A stretch of DNA of 12,888 bases from Mycobacterium sp. (GTDB lineage Bacteria; Actinomycetota; Actinomycetes; Mycobacteriales; Mycobacteriaceae), in contig JAQSXQ010000014.1 of assembly GCA_029256565.1 (NCBI GenBank), positions 1-12,888 of the forward strand, written 5' to 3'. The number at the start of each line of letters is the position of its first letter. Position 1 is the stretch's first letter. Shown here one piece after another: positions 1-7,143 of this stretch. The translations under genes were made by a program, and so were the position numbers. Below the pieces are notes generated by a model, which was not told where the DNA came from, made no database searches, and worked only from the letters and a program-made list of their open reading frames with translations.

Positions 1-788
1 TCGCCGTCGGTCTGGGTGCGCTCGCTGTAGAAGCCCAACTCGCCGTTGACGAGCGCAAAGCTGCCGCCCGAGAACATCTTTGGCCCGTACCGCGCGGCCA
101 GACCGAAGAAGAACCGCGCCACCTTCTCCGGGCCGTGGATGACGCGAGCTGCCGTCGGCGCCCTACGGTTCGAGTCGCCGGTGAACGTGACCTCCGGGTG
201 CAGCAGAGCGACGACGGCCGACAGGTCACCGCTCGCCATCGCGGCCATCAGCTTGCCGACCACCTCGTCGTGGTTCGGGTCGCGCGGGGGCGGCGGCGCG
301 CCTGCCACAGTGCGGCGGGCCCGCGACGCCAACTGACGCGCCGACGCGTCGCTGACGCCCAGCACGTCGGCGATCTCGGCGAACGGCACCGCGAAGCCGT
401 CGTGCAGCACGAACGCCACGCGCTGGTCGGGCGTCAGCCTCTCGAGGACCACCATCGCGGCGAACCGGGCGTCCTCGCCCGCCACGACCGCGGCCAGCGG
501 ATCGGCGCCCTGCAGCGACGTGACGACCGGCTCGGGCAGCCACTCCCCCACGTACGTCTCCCGGCGGTGCACCGCGGACCGCAACCGATCGAGGCCGATA
601 CGGCTCACCACGGTCGTCAGCCACGCCCTGGGATCGGCGATGCCATCGCGCTTGGCACCCAGGCCGTTCCACCGCAGCCAGGCGTCCTGCACCGCATCCT
701 CGGCATCGGCGAACGTGCCGGTCAATCGGTAGGCGACGGCGAGCAGATGCGGTCGTAGCCGCTCGAACTCGTCGACCCGTGTGGTCAC
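1..788 (-). CDS. SigJ-like ECF41 RNA polymerase sigma factor (partial, C-terminus off left edge)
   Basis: A GTG-started reading frame gives 262 residues before the window ends; ECF41 proteins are usually near 290-300, so about 30-40 C-terminal residues are missing. Sigma region 2 spans about residues 9-75 (LTGTFADAEDAVQDAWLRW at 22-40) and region 4 about 108-160, with the helix-turn-helix FAEIADVLGVSDASARQL. The linker holds EWLPEP (82-87), the WLPEP signature of ECF41/SigJ. From about 171 a SnoaL/NTF2-like domain follows, which in this family replaces an anti-sigma factor and tunes activity from within the same chain. The family's DGGGK motif in that domain is replaced here by DSNRR (205-209) with alignment otherwise in register. 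It is divergent from the permease at 931 and would direct core RNA polymerase to a small regulon. I am sure of the family; orthology to M. tuberculosis SigJ is not shown. Confidence 0.93.
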   Translation of the reverse strand, partial: MTTRVDEFERLRPHLLAVAYRLTGTFADAEDAVQDAWLRWNGLGAKRDGIADPRAWLTTVVSRIGLDRLRSAVHRRETYVGEWLPEPVVTSLQGADPLAAVVAGEDARFAAMVVLERLTPDQRVAFVLHDGFAVPFAEIADVLGVSDASARQLASRARRTVAGAPPPPRDPNHDEVVGKLMAAMASGDLSAVVALLHPEVTFTGDSNRRAPTAARVIHGPEKVARFFFGLAARYGPKMFSGGSFALVNGELGFYSERTQTDG

Positions 789-930
789 CCCTCGAGCCTA
801 TCGACGCGCACGGGTCCGGAACAGGCGATCAACCCTGCAGTCCGACGGAATCAGTCGTGAAGGCACCCGTAACGGAACTGATCCGTGGTATCGACCCGGC
901 GTAATCAGCGGAACCGTATATTCAGCCACC
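789..930. other. Divergent intergenic region between sigma factor and permease
   Basis: These 142 bases separate two divergently transcribed genes and must contain both promoters. I found no Shine-Dalgarno sequence before the permease ATG, only a -10-like TATATT close to it. No ECF41-type TGTCACA -35 element was found upstream of the sigma gene on either strand, so autoregulation is not supported by what I can see. Confidence 0.6.
917..922 (+). promoter_or_regulatory. Candidate -10 element (TATATT) of the permease, probably leaderless
   Basis: TATATT fits the mycobacterial TANNNT -10 consensus. Eight bases separate it from the ATG at 931, so transcription would begin at or within a couple of bases of the start codon. 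No ribosome binding site lies in the gap, which fits leaderless initiation, common in mycobacteria. The -35 region is weak: TCGACC at 891-896 is the nearest match, 20 bases upstream. Confidence 0.45.
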
Positions 931-2445
931 ATGGCAATCGCTGAGCAGCCGGGGGCCGCGCCCGCCGTTCTGGACAAGGGCCTTCAAGCCGGCGCGCTCG
1001 GCCTGCTGGGCAACGTCACCATCGGACTCGCGTCGGTCGCTCCCGCCTACAGCCTGGCCGCCACGCTGGGCTTCGTGGTGCTCGCAGTCGGCGACAAGGC
1101 CCCCGCGATGTTCGTGCTGGCCTTCATTCCCATGCTGCTGACGGCCTTCGCCTACCGCGAACTGTCGCAGGACACGCCGGACTGCGGCACCACGTTCACC
1201 TGGGGCACAAAGGCATTCGGGCCCTGGATCGGCTGGATCGGCGGTTGGGGCCTGGCCGTATCGGCGATCATCGTCCTCGCGAACGTCGCCGAGGTCGCCG
1301 CCATCTACCTCTACCGGTTCCTCGGCCAGGACGAGTTGGCCGAGTCGCTCACCGCAAAGGTCCTGCTGGGCTCGTTCTTCATCATCGCGATGACGCTGGT
1401 CAGTGCGCGCGGCATCGTGGTGTCCGAGCGCATCCAGTACGTCATGATCGCCGTGCAGTTCGGCGTCCTCATCTCCGTGAGCGTCATCGCGCTGATTCGA
1501 GTCTTCAGCGGCACGGCCGGGGACCAGGCGATCATGCCGCAGTGGAGCTGGCTGTGGCCTGGCGGACTGGACATGTCCTCCATCGCCGCCGCCGTCATCC
1601 TGTGCATCTTCATCTACTGGGGATGGGACTCCTGCCTGGCCGTCGGCGAGGAGACGAAGGATCCCGAGAAGACACCGGGTCGAGCGGCCGTCATCACGAC
1701 GTTGATCCTGGTGTTCACCTACGTGCTGGTGGCCTATGCCGTGCAGTCGTTCGCAGGCTTCGGGGACACCGGCATCGGGCTGACCAACGAGGAGAACGTC
1801 AGCGACACCCTCACCATCCTCGGCGAACCGGTGGCCGGCAGCATCGTCGCCTCCCTGCTGCTGCTGACGGTATCCATCTCGGCGCTGTCCTCGACCCAGA
1901 CGACCATCCTTCCCACCGCCCGCGGCAGCCTGTCCATGGCCGTCTACGAGGCCATCCCGAAGCGCTTCTCGAACGTGCACCCCAAGTACATGACACCTGC
2001 GTTCGGCACCATCGTCATGGGGATCTCGGCGCTCACCTTCTATTTGGTGCTGACGCTCGTCAGCCAGAATGCCCTGGCCGACTCGATCTCCTCACTCGGC
2101 CTCGCGGTCGCGTTCTACTACGGCATCACCGCGTACGCATGCGTCTGGTACTTCCGCAGGACGCTGTTCCAGAGCGCCCGCAACTTCTTCATGCGAGGTC
2201 TCTTCCCACTGCTGGGCGCCATCGCACTCACGTTGGCCTTCGTCAAGAGCGCGATCGACATGGTGCAGCCCGACTACGGCTACACCGCGTTCGGGCCCAT
2301 CGGCGGCGTCTTCGTGCTCGGCGTCGGCATGCTGGCGCTCGGCGTCCCGTTGATGCTGGCGTGCTGGGCATTCGGCACCAAGCGCTTCTTCCGCGGCGAG
2401 ACGCTCAACGCCTCCACCGAAGCCAAGGTTCCGGACACCTTCTGA
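931..2445 (+). CDS. APC-superfamily amino acid/amine permease
   Basis: This is a 504-residue secondary transporter of the amino acid-polyamine-organocation superfamily, expected in the inner membrane with about 12 helices. The first helix begins near residue 22 with GALGLLGNVTIGLASVAPAY, the glycine-rich unwound segment typical of APC substrate sites. Other family features are PDCGTTFTWGTKAFGP before the third helix, YWGWDSCLAVGEETKDP after the sixth, and STQTTILPTARGSLSMA in the eighth region. The frame is open 50 codons further upstream, but the ATG at 931 is the natural start: the protein reads MAIAEQPGAAPAVLDKGLQA and a -10-like element lies just before it. The universal stress protein follows after 39 bases, probably in the same transcript. 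Substrate cannot be read from sequence; the neighbouring aldehyde dehydrogenases make an amine, GABA or amino acid plausible. Confidence 0.9.
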   Translation: MAIAEQPGAAPAVLDKGLQAGALGLLGNVTIGLASVAPAYSLAATLGFVVLAVGDKAPAMFVLAFIPMLLTAFAYRELSQDTPDCGTTFTWGTKAFGPWIGWIGGWGLAVSAIIVLANVAEVAAIYLYRFLGQDELAESLTAKVLLGSFFIIAMTLVSARGIVVSERIQYVMIAVQFGVLISVSVIALIRVFSGTAGDQAIMPQWSWLWPGGLDMSSIAAAVILCIFIYWGWDSCLAVGEETKDPEKTPGRAAVITTLILVFTYVLVAYAVQSFAGFGDTGIGLTNEENVSDTLTILGEPVAGSIVASLLLLTVSISALSSTQTTILPTARGSLSMAVYEAIPKRFSNVHPKYMTPAFGTIVMGISALTFYLVLTLVSQNALADSISSLGLAVAFYYGITAYACVWYFRRTLFQSARNFFMRGLFPLLGAIALTLAFVKSAIDMVQPDYGYTAFGPIGGVFVLGVGMLALGVPLMLACWAFGTKRFFRGETLNASTEAKVPDTF

Positions 2446-2484
2446 TCCTTCGAGAGAACGGGCACGCCGCCCAAAGGAGAGAAC

Positions 2485-3345
2485 ATGCACTTGACGGTCG
2501 GCTACCTGGCCACTCCGACGGGCGACGACGGCGTCGCGCTGGCCAGCGTGCTGGCCAGGACGTTCGACGCGACCGTCGACGTCGTGCTGGTGGTCCGCGA
2601 GGAGTTCCCCGACGGGCACCCCGGCCGCGCCGAGTATCAGCAGCTGCTGGTGAACAAGGGCGAGCAGTGGGTCGGCCGGGCGCTGTCGGCGCTGAGAGCA
2701 CATGGCGTCAGCGCGAATTCGACGGTGCTCGTCGGTGAGTCGTTCGCCGAATCGCTCGTCGGGTTCGCCCAACAGAAGTCCTCCGACCTCATCGTCGTCG
2801 GCGGTGCCCGGGACGGGTTCTTCGGCGGCCACACCATCGGACCGGTCACCCAGGCACTGCTGCACCTCTCGCCGATCCCGGTGGCGCTCGCACCCCGCGG
2901 CTATGCCGAAGACCCCGACGACGCCATCGCGGCCATCACCGCGGCCATCCCCACCCGGCCCGGGGACGACAACCCCCTGCCGTTCGCGCTGACGCTGGCC
3001 AGTGCCGCCACCCTGCCCATCCGCATGCTGTCGCTGGTCTCGGCGGAGAACCTCGCCGAGGCCGCCAGCGTCAAGGAGGTCCGCCAGATACAGGTCGAGG
3101 CGGCCGAGGAGAACCTCGCCGTCGCGGCGCGCACCCTGCCGGACTCCCCCGAGATCGAGTCGCTGGTGGCCGACGGCCTGACCCTGGAGTCCGCGCTCAA
3201 GAAGCTCAACTGGGCCGACGGCGCGCTGTTGATCGTGGGGTCGAGCCGCTTCGCCGCGCCGCGGCGCATCTTCCTCGGCTCCACCGCCGCACGCATCCTG
3301 GCCGGGGTGGACGTGCCCGTGGTGGTCGTGCCTCGCGCCGAGTGA
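2485..3345 (+). CDS. Tandem-domain universal stress protein (UspA family)
   Basis: The 286-residue cytoplasmic protein holds two Usp alpha/beta domains, about residues 1-140 and 165-286, each ending in the family's beta-strand/loop pattern (DLIVVGGARDGFFGG at 101-115 and ALLIVGSSRFAAPRRIFLGS at 247-266). Usp proteins that bind ATP carry G-2x-G-9x-G(S/T). Here the second glycine is lost in both halves (D110 and R255), and G119 is followed by proline instead of Ser/Thr in the first. Nucleotide binding is therefore doubtful, at least in domain 1. The start is set by a strong AAAGGAGA at 2473-2480, four bases before ATG. It sits 39 bases after the permease; Usp proteins encoded next to APC transporters may modulate transport, but this is inferred from position only. 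Confidence 0.9.
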   Translation: MHLTVGYLATPTGDDGVALASVLARTFDATVDVVLVVREEFPDGHPGRAEYQQLLVNKGEQWVGRALSALRAHGVSANSTVLVGESFAESLVGFAQQKSSDLIVVGGARDGFFGGHTIGPVTQALLHLSPIPVALAPRGYAEDPDDAIAAITAAIPTRPGDDNPLPFALTLASAATLPIRMLSLVSAENLAEAASVKEVRQIQVEAAEENLAVAARTLPDSPEIESLVADGLTLESALKKLNWADGALLIVGSSRFAAPRRIFLGSTAARILAGVDVPVVVVPRAE

Positions 3346-3351
3346 GCCCGC

Positions 3352-3371
3352 TGCGGGGAGACCGCCCCGCA
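3352..3371 (+). terminator. Hairpin after the stress-protein gene, terminator or attenuator
   Basis: TGCGGGG (3352-3358) pairs perfectly with CCCCGCA (3365-3371) around a six-base loop, seven bases after the stop codon. Only a poor T run follows (TACTGATTT), so it would be a weak intrinsic terminator of the kind common in high-GC actinobacteria, or an mRNA 3'-end stabiliser. It may lower read-through into the aldehyde dehydrogenase 90 bases downstream. Confidence 0.5.
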
Positions 3372-3460
3372 TACTGATTTCGTCGCGAACGTTGCGGACC
3401 GCGACTGAATTCGTGAAGGATCGAAGAGAACATGCCGCTTCCCAGAAGGAGCACCATCGA

Positions 3461-4810
3461 ATGAGCACGTCCCTGTACGCCGTCGTCGATCCATCGACGG
3501 GCGAGCTGGTCAAGGAATACCCGACTGCCACCGACGAGCAGATCGAGCAGGCAATCTCCGCCGCGGCGAAGGCCCACCGCGAGTGGTCGCGCACCTCCAG
3601 CGTCGCCGACCGCGCAGCGCTGATCCGCCGGGTCGCCGAGCTGCACGAGGAACGCAAGGACGACCTCGCCAAGATCATCCAGCGCGAGATGGGCAAGCCG
3701 CTCGACCAGTCGGTCGGCGAAGTCGAGTTCAGCGCAGCGATCTACACCTACTACGCCGACAACGCCGAGAAGTTCCTCGCCGACGAGCCCATCGAACTGC
3801 TCGAGGGTGACGGTTCGGCACTGATCCGGCGCAGCTCGGTCGGCGTGCTGCTGGGCATCATGCCGTGGAACTACCCGTACTACCAGGTCGCCCGCTTCGC
3901 AGGGCCAAACCTGGTGCTGGGCAACACGATCGTGCTCAAGCACGCCCCGCAGTGCCCGGAATCGGCTGCCGCGCTGCAGCAGATCTTCCTCGACGCCGGC
4001 TACCCCGAGGGTGCCTACGTCAACGTCTACGCCACCAACGAGCAGATCGCCGAGGCGATCGCCGACCCACGGGTGCAAGGCGTTTCGCTCACCGGCTCCG
4101 AGCGCGCGGGAGCAGCGGTCGCCGAGATCGCCGGCCGCAACCTCAAGAAGGTCGTGCTGGAACTCGGCGGCTCCGACCCGTTCATCCTGCTGAGCACCGA
4201 CGACCTCGACTCGACCGTCGAGGCGGCGATCGACGGACGCTTCGAGAACACCGGCCAGGCCTGCAATGCGGCCAAGCGGATCATCGTCGCCGAGGACGTC
4301 TACGACGAGTTCGTCGACAAGTTCACCAAGAAGGTGCTCGAGAAGGCCGACGGTCTGGCCCCGCTGTCCTCGGTCGCCGCCGCCGAGCGGCTCGACGACC
4401 AGGTCAAGCGCGCCGTCGACGACGGTGCGAACCTGATCACCGACGGTCAGCGCAAGGGTGCGTTCTTCCCGCCGGGCGTGCTGACGGGGGTCTCACCCGA
4501 TTCGCCGACGTACCGCGAGGAGCTGTTCGGGCCCGTCGCCACGGTGTACAAGGTCGCCAACGAGGACGAGGCCGTCGAACTCGCCAACGACACCCCGTTC
4601 GGGCTGGGTTCCTACGTCTTCACCACCGATGACGAGCAGGCCCGGCGAGTCGCCGATCGCATCGACGCAGGCATGGTGTTCGTCAACGCCGTGGGCGCCG
4701 AGGGTGCCGAGCTGCCGTTCGGCGGCGTCAAGCGGTCGGGCTTCGGGCGCGAACTCGGCCGGTTCGGCATCGACGAGTTCGTCAACAAGAAGCTGATCCG
4801 CATCGTCTAG
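3461..4810 (+). CDS. NAD(P)-dependent aldehyde dehydrogenase, succinate-semialdehyde dehydrogenase (GabD1) type
   Basis: The 449-residue enzyme belongs to the aldehyde dehydrogenase superfamily and resembles mycobacterial GabD1, which oxidises succinic semialdehyde to succinate. Active-site residues are all visible: N137 in MPWNYP, the cofactor lysine K160 in IVLKHAP, general base E234 in LELGGSDP and nucleophile C268 in NTGQACNAAKR. The Glu-Cys spacing of 34 equals that of the family. The C-terminus carries ELFGPVATVYK and PFGGVKRSGFGRELG. At residues 289-302 the usual GDPxDPxTxxGPL loop is about eight residues shorter (TKKVLEKADGLAPL). I place the start at ATG 3461, preceded by AGAAGGAG nine bases upstream, although the frame is open from 3392. 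It ends seven bases from the convergent DUF1275 gene. The SSADH assignment is by resemblance; another short-chain aldehyde is possible. Confidence 0.92.
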   Translation: MSTSLYAVVDPSTGELVKEYPTATDEQIEQAISAAAKAHREWSRTSSVADRAALIRRVAELHEERKDDLAKIIQREMGKPLDQSVGEVEFSAAIYTYYADNAEKFLADEPIELLEGDGSALIRRSSVGVLLGIMPWNYPYYQVARFAGPNLVLGNTIVLKHAPQCPESAAALQQIFLDAGYPEGAYVNVYATNEQIAEAIADPRVQGVSLTGSERAGAAVAEIAGRNLKKVVLELGGSDPFILLSTDDLDSTVEAAIDGRFENTGQACNAAKRIIVAEDVYDEFVDKFTKKVLEKADGLAPLSSVAAAERLDDQVKRAVDDGANLITDGQRKGAFFPPGVLTGVSPDSPTYREELFGPVATVYKVANEDEAVELANDTPFGLGSYVFTTDDEQARRVADRIDAGMVFVNAVGAEGAELPFGGVKRSGFGRELGRFGIDEFVNKKLIRIV

Positions 4811-4817
4811 AGACCGG

Positions 4818-5492
4818 TTACGCGGCCGTGGCCGCCGTGCGCTCCCAGAGGACGTGCCCAAGCACTCCGCAGACGAGCGTCGCGGCGGCCGCGGCGTACA
4901 CCGGCACACTGATGTGAAGCTTGATCATCAAGCCGCCCGCCAAGGCTCCGGCGAAGATGGCCACGACGGCCCACAGCCGACGGTGGGTGAACCACGTCAA
5001 CCCGCCCTTGAACAGCGTCTCGCTCGCGTATGACGTGATGGTCGACGTCACCACCACCGTGGTCATGTCGGTCACCGCGAGGAACCGCGCAACGGACGCC
5101 TGGGCGCCCATGACGACCGCGATCGTTGCAGCGCAAGCGATTCCGGCTGGCGACCGCCCTGGTTCGGGTACGAACAGCATTGCCGTCGCCACCGCGGCGA
5201 GCACCACGGCGTTGGCGACGACGGTGGCGGTCACCACGGCGGTCCACGCGCGCTTGCGACCGCGGATCAAGCCGCCGACGATGGCCGCCCCCACCACGTA
5301 CCCGATCAGCGCGATGAGTGGCCCCGCCACCGGGAGTCCTTCGTCGGCGGCGATGCCCATGCCGAGGATGACCACGTTGCCGGTCATGTTGCCCGTGAAC
5401 ACTCGGTCCAGACCGAGATAGCCGACGGCGTCGAGCGCCCCGGTCACCACCGTCAGCGTCATCATCAGCCACAGGTGAAGATGGCGGCTCAC
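4818..5492 (-). CDS. DUF1275 (YoaK-family) membrane protein
   Basis: The 224-residue protein is almost wholly hydrophobic, with about six predicted transmembrane segments. It carries the DUF1275 hallmark near the N-terminus: VTGALDAVGYLGL followed by FTGNMTGNVVILG (about residues 16-45). The biochemical role of the family is not established; members look like small transporters or permease-like proteins. It starts with GTG overlapping the stop of the upstream hydrolase gene as GTGA, and no Shine-Dalgarno sequence precedes it, so translation is probably coupled to that gene. It is the last gene of the minus-strand array and its stop is seven bases from the convergent aldehyde dehydrogenase. 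I infer a transport or efflux role linked to the hydrolase or importer, with low certainty. Confidence 0.88.
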   Translation of the reverse strand: MSRHLHLWLMMTLTVVTGALDAVGYLGLDRVFTGNMTGNVVILGMGIAADEGLPVAGPLIALIGYVVGAAIVGGLIRGRKRAWTAVVTATVVANAVVLAAVATAMLFVPEPGRSPAGIACAATIAVVMGAQASVARFLAVTDMTTVVVTSTITSYASETLFKGGLTWFTHRRLWAVVAIFAGALAGGLMIKLHISVPVYAAAAATLVCGVLGHVLWERTAATAA

Positions 5493-7090
5493 TGCCCGAC
5501 CAACGGGGGTCGCTGGTGGCGGACGTAGTGCGCCACCATCGCCGATCCGTCGGCCCGTGGGTCGGCCGCCGCGGTGAACTGCCCACTCGAGTCCGTCGCC
5601 ACCACGTTGGCTTGGCCGAGCCCCTCGGTGTGCGGCGGCACCTCGTCGACCGAGAGGCCCGACGCGCGCAGCGCCGCGAGCGCCTCGCCGTTCACATCCG
5701 ACTCGACGACCACGGTGTCCTCCGTCCCGCCCAGCATCTGCCGCCCGACGATGGCGCGCGGCGCGGCGATCGCGTCGGCGGCGCTTGCCCCGGCCAGCAT
5801 GCGCAGGAACACCTGCGTCAGGATCTGTGGCTGCCCCTGCCCGCCCATCGTCGCCAGCACCTCCCGCAGCTCACCACCCTCGGTCACGATCATCGGCATC
5901 AGCGTGTGCACCGGTCGCTTCCTGGGCGCCAACAGGTTCGGTGAACCTGGCCGGAGCGAGAAGCTGGTGCCGCGATCGTGGAACAGGATGCCGGTGTGCG
6001 GGTCGACCAGTCCCGAACCGAACGCGTGGAACACGCTCTGGATCAACGACACCGCCATGCCGTCGCTGTCGGCGGCGGCGATCCCCACGGTGTCCCCGCG
6101 CGGCACCGACAGCGCGACGCCCGCGTCCACCAGAGAGGTGGCTGCGCGCAGATCGTCGTTCACCAGCGCCGCGACGTCCACCGTGGCGTACCGCGGGTCG
6201 GCGAGGTGGTCGGACCTCAACCGGTTGCCGTGGTGGAACATTCGCATGAGCGTGCCGAGTCCATCTTCGAGCGGAGCGTCGATGCCGAGGGCGTCGATGG
6301 CCCGCAACGCCCGCAGCATCACGAAGCCCTGCGTGTTCGGCGGGCTGGTGGATACCGTCCGGCCGCGGAAGTCGACCGACACGGGATCGCCCACCTCCGG
6401 CGAGAATTCGGCGAAGTCCGCGGCATCGAGTACCGATCCGTGGGAGCGCAGGTACTCGACGGTGCGTGCGGCGAGGCCACCGGTGTAGAACTCGTCGGGC
6501 CCGCCCTCGGCCAGTGCGGCGAAGGTCTCGGCCAGCGCCGGCTGCAGGAGGCGATCACCGAGTCGCAGGTCCCGTCCACCCGGTCGGAACACGCGTTCGA
6601 AATCCGCGAACCCGTGTAGATCCGCGTTCTCCGGATCGACGAGGTGCTCGTGCACGGATGCCGGCACCGGCACTCCGTCCCTGGCGGCCTGCTCGGCGGG
6701 CTGAAGCAGGCGCTCCCACGGAAGGCGACTGCCGAAGTCTCGCAGCGCTTCCCAGCCCCGGACGCCGCCGGGGACGGTGACGGTGTCCGCGCCGCGGTCC
6801 GGAAGCGCGGCGCCGTGCTCGGCCTGCATCGCGGCGACGTCGGAGGCCGCGCCTGCCCACCCCGAGGCGTTGACGTGGCGCACGGTGCCGTCGGGCGTAC
6901 GGACCACCGCGATCAGATCACCACCCAGTGCCACGTTGTGTGGATAGACCACGGTGAGGACGGCGGCGGCGGCGATGGCCGCGTCGATGGCGTTTCCGCC
7001 ATCCCGGTAGGCCGCGACGGCGGCGTCCGTCGCGGAGGCATGCGGTGTGGCTATGGCGCCGGTGAAGGCACCGTGGCGCGGTGTGGGCAC
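5489..7090 (-). CDS. Gamma-glutamyltranspeptidase-family Ntn hydrolase (YwrD/HpxW-like)
   Basis: This 533-residue proenzyme has the GGT-family fold, with GGNAIDAAIA at 31-40 and YPHNVALGGDL at 49-59. Autocleavage should occur before T334 in GDTVGIAAAD, giving subunits of about 333 and 200 residues with Thr as nucleophile. The motifs differ from classical GGT: the Thr is followed by V-G instead of T-H, the oxyanion SS pair is HT (395-396, KRPVHTLMP), and the glycine loop is MGGQGQPQ (415-422). These features, the shorter length and the lack of a signal peptide resemble YwrD-type proteins and the oxamate amidohydrolase HpxW, so the enzyme is probably cytoplasmic and may hydrolyse a gamma-glutamyl or other amide rather than glutathione. 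The GTG start has GAGGGGAG upstream. It follows the ABC ATPase by 53 bases. Confidence 0.9.
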   Translation of the reverse strand: MPTPRHGAFTGAIATPHASATDAAVAAYRDGGNAIDAAIAAAAVLTVVYPHNVALGGDLIAVVRTPDGTVRHVNASGWAGAASDVAAMQAEHGAALPDRGADTVTVPGGVRGWEALRDFGSRLPWERLLQPAEQAARDGVPVPASVHEHLVDPENADLHGFADFERVFRPGGRDLRLGDRLLQPALAETFAALAEGGPDEFYTGGLAARTVEYLRSHGSVLDAADFAEFSPEVGDPVSVDFRGRTVSTSPPNTQGFVMLRALRAIDALGIDAPLEDGLGTLMRMFHHGNRLRSDHLADPRYATVDVAALVNDDLRAATSLVDAGVALSVPRGDTVGIAAADSDGMAVSLIQSVFHAFGSGLVDPHTGILFHDRGTSFSLRPGSPNLLAPRKRPVHTLMPMIVTEGGELREVLATMGGQGQPQILTQVFLRMLAGASAADAIAAPRAIVGRQMLGGTEDTVVVESDVNGEALAALRASGLSVDEVPPHTEGLGQANVVATDSSGQFTAAADPRADGSAMVAHYVRHQRPPLVGQ

Positions 7091-7143
7091 GATTGAACTG
7101 CTCCCCTCGTGGGGTCGTATCGAGGACGGGTGGATGCGACGGG

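Noticed and set aside
797..804. CCTATCGA, resembling half of the 18-bp palindrome, in the sigma/permease gap
   Set aside because: The second arm CGATAGGG is missing, so a seven-base match is likely chance; I do not claim that the TetR regulator acts here.
1245..2738. 497-codon plus-strand frame overlapping the permease
   Set aside because: It is an out-of-frame reading of the permease and stress-protein genes, rich in Arg/His, without hydrophobic segments or known domains.
2092..3696. 534-codon minus-strand open frame across the stress-protein gene
   Set aside because: It runs opposite three well-supported genes, has low-complexity composition and no motif or binding site.
7105..7125. CCTCG...CGAGG inverted repeat between the ATPase and hydrolase genes
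   Set aside because: Five-base arms with an 11-base loop and no T run, overlapping the hydrolase ribosome binding site; too weak to call a terminator.
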